Assembly (NCBI RefSeq): GCF_014199395.1
Contig: NZ_JACIJM010000003.1
Location: 186,001 to 250,000 of the forward strand
DNA from: Yoonia ponticola
GTDB taxonomy: Bacteria; Pseudomonadota; Alphaproteobacteria; Rhodobacterales; Rhodobacteraceae
Length of the DNA: 64,000 nucleotides
Reading direction: 5' to 3'
Shown piece after piece: positions 24,455-33,735 of the stretch (the stretch's first letter is position 1; each line of letters opens with the position of its first letter). The position numbers and the translations under genes are program-made. A model generated the notes under the pieces. It was not told the origin of the DNA. It saw only the letters and a list, made by a program, of their open reading frames with translations, and made no database searches.

Positions 24455-25215
24455 CGTAGCGCGTCCATCGTCGCCTTGAGCGCACGCCCAAAGATCGCGA
24501 TATCCGCACCGATTCCGACGAATCCAACGCCGCGATCCGCGTAATAGCGGCTACGATCTGTCGCAAAGGTTAAGATACCGGAAATTTTGCCCGCCGCGTG
24601 GATTCGATCAATCATATGGTCAATCGCGGCCAGCACGTCTGGGTGATCCGCCTCGCCCGGATAGCCCATGTCCGCCGACAGGTCCGCGGGCCCGATGAAC
24701 ACGCCGTCCACGCCTTCGGCACCCGCAATCGCATCGATATTCGCAAGGGCTGCCGCACTTTCCGCCTGCACCAAAAGGCAGACCTGCGCATCGGCCTCGC
24801 GCACGTAATTGGGCATATTCCCGTAGTTTGACGCCCGCGCAATAGACGCGCCCATGCCGCGCATCCCGTGCGGTGGATAGCGCATCGCACGGCCCATCTC
24901 GGTCGCTTGCTCGCCTGTGTCAACCATCGGTACAAGCACGGTTTGAGCACCGATATCAAGGACTTGCTTAATCATCCAAGGCTGCGCGTCTGCGACGCGA
25001 ACGACTGCATGCGTCGGCGTGGTGGCCAACGCCTGGAGCTGCGGCACCATATCCGACAGCGTCTGTGGGCCATGTTCGCCGTCGATCAGACACCAATCAA
25101 ACCCGCTATGCCCCGCGAGTTCGGCCACCACATGCGATCCGGTATTCAACCAAATGCCGTATTGTGTTTCGCCCGCCAGCATCGCGGCCTTTAGGCCATT
25201 TTCAGGAACGTTCAT
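24451..25215 (-). CDS. HpcH/HpaI family aldolase
   Basis: This 254-residue metal-dependent class II aldolase cleaves 2-keto-3-deoxy acids such as 4-hydroxy-2-oxoheptanedioate to pyruvate and an aldehyde. The signature is DWCLIDGEHGPQTL; the metal ligands Glu (QAESAAALANIDAI) and Asp (GVFIGPADLSADMG) are visible. The length fits the family. The exact substrate cannot be read from sequence; members also act on sugar acids. It is monocistronic and convergent with the small lipoprotein, with which it shares 4 bases. No other aromatic catabolic genes lie nearby. Confidence 0.9.
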   Translation of the reverse strand: MNVPENGLKAAMLAGETQYGIWLNTGSHVVAELAGHSGFDWCLIDGEHGPQTLSDMVPQLQALATTPTHAVVRVADAQPWMIKQVLDIGAQTVLVPMVDTGEQATEMGRAMRYPPHGMRGMGASIARASNYGNMPNYVREADAQVCLLVQAESAAALANIDAIAGAEGVDGVFIGPADLSADMGYPGEADHPDVLAAIDHMIDRIHAAGKISGILTFATDRSRYYADRGVGFVGIGADIAIFGRALKATMDALR

Positions 25216-25378
25216 GATCTACCTCGTGATATTTGGCCGCCATGCAGCCACAGACCTGCGCCAGTGGCAAGCCGTGACCCACTGCGTTTGGGAAAACAGG
25301 CTAGGCACATTCGGCCCCATGACTTATGCAAACAACGACATTGCACGAATCTCGTAACCATAATGCAAGGACACCATC

Positions 25379-26710
25379 ATGAATTTCAGCCGCGCAGACT
25401 TTCCTGATGATTTCGTTTTTGGGGCAGCGACAGCAGCCTACCAGATCGAAGGCCACGCATTTGGAGGTGCCGGATCGACCCATTGGGACACGTTTTCGGC
25501 GACCCAAGGCAATGTGTTTCAGGCGCATAATGGCGCCGTCGCCTGCGATCATTATCACCGCTACGAGGCCGATCTGGACCTGCTGAAAAACGCAAACATG
25601 GACGCCTACCGCTTTTCCACAAGCTGGGCACGGGTGCTGCCTGAAGGGCGCGGTGCGGTGAACCAAGAGGGCTTGGATTTCTATGACCGTCTGGTCGATG
25701 CTATCCTAGCGCGCGGTTTAAAGCCGTTTCAGACGTTGTATCATTGGGAAATGCCGTCTGCACTGGCTGATCTTGGCGGCTGGACAAACCGTGATGTGGC
25801 GCAGTGGTTTGGTGATTTTACCGACGTGATCATGGACCGGATCGGTGACCGTGTTGAGAGTGTCGCGACACTGAACGAGCCGTGGTGCGTCGCATATCTG
25901 TCGCATTACATCGGCCACCACGCGCCCGGTTTGCGCGACATTCGTGCCACCGCCCGCGCCATGCACCACGTCAATTTGGCCCATGGCGAAGCGATGACCC
26001 GTCTGCGTGCCCGAGGTCAGAAAAACTGTGGGATCGTGCTGAATTTTGACCGCTCTGTCCCTGCCGATGACACGCCTAGCGCACTGGCCGCGGCGGACGT
26101 TCAAGACGGAATTAACAATCGTTGGTTTATCGAGGCGATCAGCAAGGGCACCTATCCGGACGTTGTTTTACGAGGGTTCGAGGGACATATGCCAAAAGAC
26201 TGGCAGGACGATATGGCGCAGATTAGCCAACCCATCGACTGGCTAGGCGTGAACTACTACACGCGCCATCTGATCGCTGAAGACGCGGGTGAAATTTGGC
26301 CGGCGACGAAAAACATGGACGATCCGCTGCCGAAAACAGGCATGGATTGGGCCATTCACCCCGAAGGGTTACAGTATTTTCTGAACCGTCTCGCTGCGGG
26401 TTACGTCGGTGATTTGCCGCTATTTGTGACCGAAAACGGCATGGCTTGGGATGATGAAATCGTCGACGGGGCTGTGACTGATCCGGTCCGCGCGAATTTT
26501 GTGAACGACCATATTCTGGCGACAAAAGACGCGATTGCGCAGGGTGCGAATGTGAAAGGCTTTTTCTACTGGTCGCTTTTGGATAATTACGAATGGGCCT
26601 TTGGTTATGACAAACGATTTGGTATCGTTCACGTAGATTATGAAACACAGGTGCGCACGCCTAAGGCGTCGTATTACGCGCTGGCAACGGCATTGCGTCG
26701 CAACCGCTGA
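25379..26710 (+). CDS. Glycoside hydrolase family 1 beta-glucosidase
   Basis: This 443-residue TIM-barrel enzyme hydrolyses beta-glucosides such as cellobiose. The GH1 N-terminal signature DFVFGAATAAYQIEG is at 11-25. The acid/base Glu is E167 in TLNEPW and the nucleophile is E352 in FVTENGMAW. No signal peptide is present, so it acts in the cytoplasm on imported sugars. It is followed 10 bases later by glucokinase, which would phosphorylate the glucose it frees, giving a compact two-gene unit. No transporter is adjacent. Confidence 0.95.
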   Translation: MNFSRADFPDDFVFGAATAAYQIEGHAFGGAGSTHWDTFSATQGNVFQAHNGAVACDHYHRYEADLDLLKNANMDAYRFSTSWARVLPEGRGAVNQEGLDFYDRLVDAILARGLKPFQTLYHWEMPSALADLGGWTNRDVAQWFGDFTDVIMDRIGDRVESVATLNEPWCVAYLSHYIGHHAPGLRDIRATARAMHHVNLAHGEAMTRLRARGQKNCGIVLNFDRSVPADDTPSALAAADVQDGINNRWFIEAISKGTYPDVVLRGFEGHMPKDWQDDMAQISQPIDWLGVNYYTRHLIAEDAGEIWPATKNMDDPLPKTGMDWAIHPEGLQYFLNRLAAGYVGDLPLFVTENGMAWDDEIVDGAVTDPVRANFVNDHILATKDAIAQGANVKGFFYWSLLDNYEWAFGYDKRFGIVHVDYETQVRTPKASYYALATALRRNR

Positions 26711-26720
26711 GACCAGATTT

Positions 26721-27686
26721 ATGACACATCCCCAGAATAAATATGCGCTGGTCGCGGACATCGGTGGCACTAATACGCGGGTCGCGCTTGCTGACGGAAC
26801 GCGAGTTTTGCCTGATACAATCCGGCGTTACGCCAACATGAACTTCGCGGGCTTAGAGCCTGTTCTACAACAATACTTGTCTGAAGAAGGTGATGTCTCA
26901 CCCATCGCTACCTGCGTCGCAGTGGCTGGTCCGGTTCAAGACGGGCAAGCCACAATGACCAACCTCGATTGGACAATGACAAACGCATCGCTGGCCGCCG
27001 CGACCAATGCGCCGACCGTTGCGATTTTGAACGATCTGCAGGCGCAGGGCTATGCGGTCGGGCATATTGCTGACGAAAACCTTGATACGGTTCTTGCTGG
27101 TGATGCGGCGAAACCAACTGCTGCGAAATTGGTCGTTGGGGTTGGCACCGGATTTAACGCCGCCCCCGTGATCGAAAGCGCTGGGGGGCGTGTTGTCCCG
27201 CCATCCGAGAGCGGTCATGTGACACTGCCGACGCTAACGCCTGCCGACCGAGACCTCGCTGATTTTGTAGCGCAAATTCATGGATTTCCGTCTGTCGAAG
27301 ACGTCCTGTCCGGCCGCGGCATTGAGAATGTTTACCGCTTTGTCACCACGCAAAAAGGCACACCCGCACAAATGAAGGCGCAGGCGATCATGGCTGCTTG
27401 CGATGCGGGCGACGCCGATGCGTTGGAAACTGTGGCGATTTGTGTGCGCATGTTGGGGGCCGTCTGTGGCAATCTCGCGTTAACGCTATTGCCTTTTGGT
27501 GGGATCTATTTGGTTGGCGGCGTGTCGCGTGCCCTTGCTCCGCACCTCGAAAAATGCGGGTTTGCAGCGGCATTCCAAGACAAAGGCCGCTTTGCCGACT
27601 TCATGCAGCAGTTCCCGATTTCGGTGGTCACTGATGATTATGCCGCACTGACGGGGTGCGCCGCCTACCTCGCGCAGATCGATTAA
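26721..27686 (+). CDS. glk: Glucokinase
   Basis: This 321-residue enzyme is of the bacterial glucokinase group (ASKHA fold). The start MTHPQNKYALVADIGGTNTR carries the phosphate-1 loop DIGGTNTR, and the sugar-binding Asp lies in TVAILNDLQAQGYAV. A VGVGTGFNAAPV phosphate-2 loop and GGIYLVGGVSRAL adenosine loop follow. An upstream in-frame ATG at 26640 lies inside the beta-glucosidase gene, so I reject it. It provides glucose 6-phosphate for zwf, encoded 12 kb away. It converges with cckA, overlapping by 4 bases. Confidence 0.93.
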   Translation: MTHPQNKYALVADIGGTNTRVALADGTRVLPDTIRRYANMNFAGLEPVLQQYLSEEGDVSPIATCVAVAGPVQDGQATMTNLDWTMTNASLAAATNAPTVAILNDLQAQGYAVGHIADENLDTVLAGDAAKPTAAKLVVGVGTGFNAAPVIESAGGRVVPPSESGHVTLPTLTPADRDLADFVAQIHGFPSVEDVLSGRGIENVYRFVTTQKGTPAQMKAQAIMAACDAGDADALETVAICVRMLGAVCGNLALTLLPFGGIYLVGGVSRALAPHLEKCGFAAAFQDKGRFADFMQQFPISVVTDDYAALTGCAAYLAQID

Positions 27687-30031
27687 TGTAACTGCCCCTG
27701 CACGGTGTTTGTCAGGTCGTTTAACGAGAACGGCTTGGGCAAGAATACCGAGTTCGGTATTTTCGTTTTGCCGTCACCGAACGCATCCTCGGCGTAGCCG
27801 GACACAAAGACGACCTTTGTATCTGGCCTGTCGCACAAGGCTTCGCGCACCCACGTTGGGCCGTCCATGCCCGGCATAATCACGTCCGTCACAAAAATAT
27901 CGACGTTCAAATCGGGGTCGGACAGCAATTGCAACGCGGCCTCTGCGCATTCAGCTTCAATCACTGTGTAGCCACGCAAACGCAAGGCGCGAGACGCAAA
28001 GGCCCGCACGGGTGCCTCGTCTTCGACCAACAACACCACACCGTCCGACGTGGAGGTGAGCGGCGTCGGAACCGGCGCTTCGTGCTGGATGACATCGGCG
28101 ATGGGCGCGTCGTGATGCGGGAACAACAGCGAAAATTGCGTGCCGCGCCCGACTTCGCTATCCGCGAAAATGTAGCCGCCGGTTTGTTTGACGATGCCGT
28201 AGGCTGTCGACAGGCCGAGGCCGGTGCCTTCGCCGAGACGTTTGGTGGTGTAGAACGGCACGAAAATCTTGGACATGATTTCGGGCGGGATACCTTTGCC
28301 TTCGTCGTTGACCTTTACCACAACATATTCGCCCGCAGGAACAAAAGCCCGGTCGCGTTCGATTTCACGGTCAAGGACTAGGTTCTCGGTGACAACTTGG
28401 ATCGTGCCGCCGTCCGGCATGGCGTCTCGGGCGTTCACAACGAGGTTCATAAGCACCTGTTCTAGCTGCCTTTTGTCAGCTTTGATCGGTGACAGATTTG
28501 GATCGTGGTTCAGCGTGAGCGTTACTTTTTCCCCAACCAAGCGGTTCAGCAAATGCGTCAAGTCAGAGAGCGTATCGCGCAGATCAACGATCTCTGGTTG
28601 CAGGTTTTGCTTGCGTGAAAACGCGAGTAATTGCCCGACGAGGCTGGCCGCCCGGTTCGCATTTTGATGAATTTGTAGCAGGTCGCTATAATCTTGATCG
28701 CCTTGGTCATGGCGCAGCAACAACAGGTCGCAATGCCCTGATATTGCTGTCAAAAGGTTGTTAAAGTCATGAGCCACGCCACCTGCCAACTGGCCAATTG
28801 CATGCATTTTCTGGCTTTGAACGAACTGTGCTTCGAGCGATTTTAACTCGGTTACATCGTTCAAAACAGCGATCAAATGCGCGTCACTATCAACGCCGAC
28901 TGCGTTCAAGGTCACTTGAATCACGTGGTCTTGGCGGTCACCTTTTCCTTGCAAGAATTGCGATGCTTGCCCTTCTTTGTTCTCGAATATTTCCTTGACC
29001 CAATCGTCTACCGGACGGCCAAGTCCGTCGAGCATTTCCGTCATGCGGCGGTTTTCGGTGGATTGCACGCCCAACAACATCCGTGCCTCGCGGTTGGATT
29101 CAATAATATCGCCTTTGCCGGACACTTTCATAAGCGGTACGGGCAGGTCTTCGATCACGCTCCAGCTGGTGGATACTTGTTTCTCCGTCCACGGCCCGAT
29201 GGTGGTGGGTGGCGCTGGTAGCGCGTAGATTTCGCGGCGACCGGGTCCGCCTGACACCTCGGCCACGATGCAATCGACGGTGCCGCCGGTGGTTTTTATG
29301 CGGTGCAGATCGCCGGACCGGATCGGATCAGGCCCAAAAACATCTGAAACGGCGCGAGGTCTGCATTCCAATAGCCGTCGAAATGCGTCGTTCAAAAACA
29401 GGATTGCCCCGCTTTTTCCCACGGTCATCATCGGCAAGGATAGCGTCGCGGATGCCCGTTCTGTTTTCGCGCTGGCCTGTGCAAGGTCATCAAAGCGCCA
29501 CAAGAACATCATTGGGCCGACGCGCGCCACGGACAGGCGGTATTGCCCTGCGCGCGTGACGATATCCTCGCGGGCAGAGGCCATCGTGATCGCCCGTGAT
29601 TGCAAGCGGTACAGCACCGCATCGGGGTTCGCGATCACCGTGGCGAGCCGCGCCGCCAAAGATTCATCTGATGTCTCGGTAAATCGTTCGTTTGCCGCGT
29701 CGTTCGCGTAGGCGATCACGCCGTCAACATCGGTCAGAAACGCGGGGTTCAGGTCGTTGCTGACCAGTAATGGCACGGCTTCGCTAAGTAGTCGCTGCCG
29801 TAAAATCACCCGTCGCCGCGCCAATATGCCCATGACCGCCAAAATGCCCAGTGTGATCGCGGACACCATGAGGCCAAGTTCCACGACAAGGTCCGGCACC
29901 ATGAATGATGCCCCCAGCAGAAACGGGATCGGGAACGCCAAAAGGACGGGATGCATCGCATGCGCCCAAAAGCTTTCAAACCCTAAAGGTCGCTTTGCAT
30001 TCGCTTTCACGCGGATCCCTTCCCGATTCAA
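27683..30031 (-). CDS. cckA: CckA hybrid histidine kinase
   Basis: This 782-residue kinase feeds the CckA-ChpT-CtrA phosphorelay that controls cell-cycle and, in Roseobacters, motility and differentiation genes. Two N-terminal transmembrane helices (about 30-75) are followed by PAS-like domains. The H box AGGVAHDFNNLLTAISGH has its His near residue 420, the HATPase has N, G1 (NDEGKGIPPEIM) and GLGLSTAYGIV boxes, and the C-terminal receiver has its Asp near 712 in DIFVTDVIMPGMDGP. The layout matches alphaproteobacterial CckA. A perfect TTAA-N7-TTAA CtrA box at 30058-30072 suggests feedback control by its own output. Confidence 0.93.
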   Translation of the reverse strand: MNREGIRVKANAKRPLGFESFWAHAMHPVLLAFPIPFLLGASFMVPDLVVELGLMVSAITLGILAVMGILARRRVILRQRLLSEAVPLLVSNDLNPAFLTDVDGVIAYANDAANERFTETSDESLAARLATVIANPDAVLYRLQSRAITMASAREDIVTRAGQYRLSVARVGPMMFLWRFDDLAQASAKTERASATLSLPMMTVGKSGAILFLNDAFRRLLECRPRAVSDVFGPDPIRSGDLHRIKTTGGTVDCIVAEVSGGPGRREIYALPAPPTTIGPWTEKQVSTSWSVIEDLPVPLMKVSGKGDIIESNREARMLLGVQSTENRRMTEMLDGLGRPVDDWVKEIFENKEGQASQFLQGKGDRQDHVIQVTLNAVGVDSDAHLIAVLNDVTELKSLEAQFVQSQKMHAIGQLAGGVAHDFNNLLTAISGHCDLLLLRHDQGDQDYSDLLQIHQNANRAASLVGQLLAFSRKQNLQPEIVDLRDTLSDLTHLLNRLVGEKVTLTLNHDPNLSPIKADKRQLEQVLMNLVVNARDAMPDGGTIQVVTENLVLDREIERDRAFVPAGEYVVVKVNDEGKGIPPEIMSKIFVPFYTTKRLGEGTGLGLSTAYGIVKQTGGYIFADSEVGRGTQFSLLFPHHDAPIADVIQHEAPVPTPLTSTSDGVVLLVEDEAPVRAFASRALRLRGYTVIEAECAEAALQLLSDPDLNVDIFVTDVIMPGMDGPTWVREALCDRPDTKVVFVSGYAEDAFGDGKTKIPNSVFLPKPFSLNDLTNTVQGQLH

Positions 30032-30057
30032 TCTTCTACCTAAGTATCAAATCCAAA

Positions 30058-30072
30058 TTAACTAAAAGTTAA
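30058..30072. promoter_or_regulatory. CtrA-binding motif upstream of cckA
   Basis: The sequence reads TTAA, 7 bases (CTAAAAG), TTAA, the full consensus CtrA site known from Caulobacter and Rhodobacterales. It lies 27 bases upstream of the cckA start codon, in the 63-base gap after rsmB. The match is exact on the eight defined bases; binding is inferred. Confidence 0.65.
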
Positions 30073-30094
30073 CAGAAGTTTTCGCGTCCCGCTT

Positions 30095-31264
30095 CTACTC
30101 AGATTTAGTGAGTTTACACAGGAAAAAGCCATCAGAGGTGTCGCTTGGCATTAATCGCAACGTATCTTGCGCGGTCCATTCGGGGTGATTTTCGGTGAAC
30201 CGCGTGATAACCGCGTCGTTCTCGTTTGAGAACACCGAACAGGTCATATAATAAAGCGTGCCGCCGGATTTAACGTAGCTTGCAGCGTCTACAATAACGT
30301 CGCCTTGTAGTGCGTTGAAGTTGCTTAATTTATCTGGCGTGAATGACCACTTTTCTTCGGGATTACGCCGCCATGTGCCGCTACCACTACACGGTGCGTC
30401 AGCGATCACGACGTCATAGATTGCCGTCAGCACATCAGTCGTCACAACGTCGATTTGCACGCCTGCGCGGTCTGCACGGGGTTCGATATCTTTGGTCCGC
30501 TGTGTCGCCACGTCGTGTGCCGTCACGGCACAGTCGAATTGGTCGGCAATCGCGAGCGCCTTGCCGCCGCCGCCTGCACAATAATCCAGCACCTGTGCCC
30601 CTTTTGGCACGTCCATCGTTGCGACCGCGATCTGCGATGCCGCGTCTTGGACTTCGACCAAGCCGCTCTCGAAGGCCTCGGACAGCTTCACGCGGCGCGG
30701 GTTTGTGTCGACCTGCAAGCAGCCTTCCTGCGTGGGGTGTGCGCTGACGGTGATGTTCTCGGCGGCGAGTGCGGCAATCGCGTCCTTCACCGTCCCGCGC
30801 CGTTGGTTTACCCGCAGATAAAGCGGTGCGCGGTGGCGTAATGTTTCGGCGGCTGCGACCGCTGCGTCGCCCAGATCGGCTTGCCACACGGGCCAGAGCC
30901 ATGCGGGTAGATCAACCGCGTCATGGTCCGAAATTCCGGGGTTTGCGGCCAGATGTGCCGCCTCGTCGTCGGTCAATGCGTCTGGCGCGTGACCTTCACC
31001 TGTGAACATCGCTGCAGGATCGCCGCCGTCGCTGGCAAACAAACCGATCATCAAGCCGCGTCCCGTCAAGCTACCGCCAAGTGCCGCACATGATCCGCGT
31101 TTGCGCAGCGCATCAAACACCAGATCGCGCAGTGCCGCGCGGTCTTTGGAGCCTGCAAAGCGGCTGTTGCGCCCCCAATCGGACAAAGCTTTTTCAGCCG
31201 TCCGGTCTGTCAGGATATCATCAAGTACGGTGATCGCAGCAGCGACGCGAGCGGCAGGTGTCAT
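30095..31264 (-). CDS. RsmB-like rRNA cytosine-5 methyltransferase
   Basis: This 389-residue protein has an N-terminal helical NusB-like region (about 1-130) and a C-terminal SAM-dependent RNA m5C methyltransferase (RsmB/NOP2 family). The SAM loop is VLDYCAGGGGKALA, the conserved PCSGSGTWRRNPE follows, and the catalytic Cys sits in YMTCSVFSNEND. RsmB of E. coli modifies C967 of 16S rRNA; that target is likely but not proven for this shorter homologue. It lies between guaB and cckA on one strand, with a strong hairpin upstream at 31291-31324. Confidence 0.88.
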   Translation of the reverse strand: MTPAARVAAAITVLDDILTDRTAEKALSDWGRNSRFAGSKDRAALRDLVFDALRKRGSCAALGGSLTGRGLMIGLFASDGGDPAAMFTGEGHAPDALTDDEAAHLAANPGISDHDAVDLPAWLWPVWQADLGDAAVAAAETLRHRAPLYLRVNQRRGTVKDAIAALAAENITVSAHPTQEGCLQVDTNPRRVKLSEAFESGLVEVQDAASQIAVATMDVPKGAQVLDYCAGGGGKALAIADQFDCAVTAHDVATQRTKDIEPRADRAGVQIDVVTTDVLTAIYDVVIADAPCSGSGTWRRNPEEKWSFTPDKLSNFNALQGDVIVDAASYVKSGGTLYYMTCSVFSNENDAVITRFTENHPEWTAQDTLRLMPSDTSDGFFLCKLTKSE

Positions 31265-31290
31265 CGGGTATCCGTTATATTATGTGGGTG

Positions 31291-31324
31291 ATATCCACGC
31301 CAAACATGTGTTTAGCGTGGATAT
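31291..31324 (-). terminator. Long hairpin between guaB and rsmB
   Basis: ATATCCACGC (31291-31300) pairs perfectly with GCGTGGATAT (31315-31324). After one mismatch, AAAC pairs with GTTT around a 4-base loop, giving a stem of about 14 pairs. It starts 11 bases after the guaB stop. No T run follows, so it may act as an attenuator or mRNA 3' protector rather than a full terminator. Confidence 0.5.
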
Positions 31325-31334
31325 GCGTCTGGAC

Positions 31335-32885
<1,551 letters not shown>

Positions 32886-32905
32886 TTACTGACCATCAAC
32901 GCCGG

Positions 32906-33595
32906 ATGAACGCAAACGAACCAGTGAAACCAGACGTGAAACAGCGCCCCTCGTGGCGGCGTGCGCTCTGCTGGGTTGCTGGATTCGGGCTATGTGTTTT
33001 TGTGCTACATCTGATTTTGAACTGGTCGATGGATTTTGTCAGCGGGATGAACGCGATGTCCGGGTCCGGGGCGATGATCGGGCTGATCGCGGTGAGTTTG
33101 GTGATTTACGCCTTGCTGATTGCGACACCGTTTATGCCGGGGATTGAGGTCGGTATCGCGCTGTTGATGCTCAAAGGCGCATCGGTGGCCCCGTTTGTTT
33201 ATCTCGCGACAGTCGTGGGGCTGATGGTGGCTTATGTGATCGGGCAGACAATTCCGCTGGCGTGGTTGCATAAGGTCTTCCGCGATTTGAGATTGAAAAA
33301 AGCCTGCGCATTTATTGACCGGATCGAGACAACGCCCCCTGCCGAACGGCAAGCCGCCCAACGTGCCTTGCTGCCTGCGTGGCTGGCAAAGCTGACGATT
33401 GACTACCGCTATGCGACGATTGGGCTGCTGCTGAACGTGCCCGGCACGTTTGCGATTGGCGGCGGTGGCGGCATCCTGATGGCCGCAGGTCTGTCGCGCC
33501 TGTTCAGTGGCTGGGCGATCTTCGTGACGCTGCTGGTGGCCACCCTGCCCGTCCCGCTGGTGGTTTGGGTGATGGGTGTGTCGGTGCTGGGTTAA
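32906..33595 (+). CDS. Membrane protein of unknown function, possibly VTT (TVP38/DedA)-like
   Basis: This 229-residue protein has about five to six hydrophobic segments after a basic N-terminus (KPDVKQRPSWRRAL). A stretch with a P-G-x-E motif (ATPFMPGIEVGIALLMLKGA) and following glycines resembles the VTT/SNARE-associated fold of TVP38 and DedA proteins, and GTFAIGGGGGILMAAGLSRL resembles a second half-motif. I am not certain of the family. It is a single gene, divergent from guaB and 140 bases before the corrinoid reactivator gene. Confidence 0.7.
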   Translation: MNANEPVKPDVKQRPSWRRALCWVAGFGLCVFVLHLILNWSMDFVSGMNAMSGSGAMIGLIAVSLVIYALLIATPFMPGIEVGIALLMLKGASVAPFVYLATVVGLMVAYVIGQTIPLAWLHKVFRDLRLKKACAFIDRIETTPPAERQAAQRALLPAWLAKLTIDYRYATIGLLLNVPGTFAIGGGGGILMAAGLSRLFSGWAIFVTLLVATLPVPLVVWVMGVSVLG

Positions 33596-33735
33596 GGCAC
33601 TATGTCACCGACGCCTGAGCGAAATGGCCTGCACCAAATCGAAAAATGCCGCTACGCATAATCATTATGACGGTATTGGCCATTCCGATCCCCGTCGTTG
33701 CGCGGTAGCCTGTGGCTAACAATACAGGCGGCACC

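Noticed and set aside
25214-25357. A 47-codon plus-strand frame starting inside the HpcH start codon
   Set aside because: It shares its ATG with the divergent gene's first codons, has no ribosome binding site and no sequence pattern of a protein.
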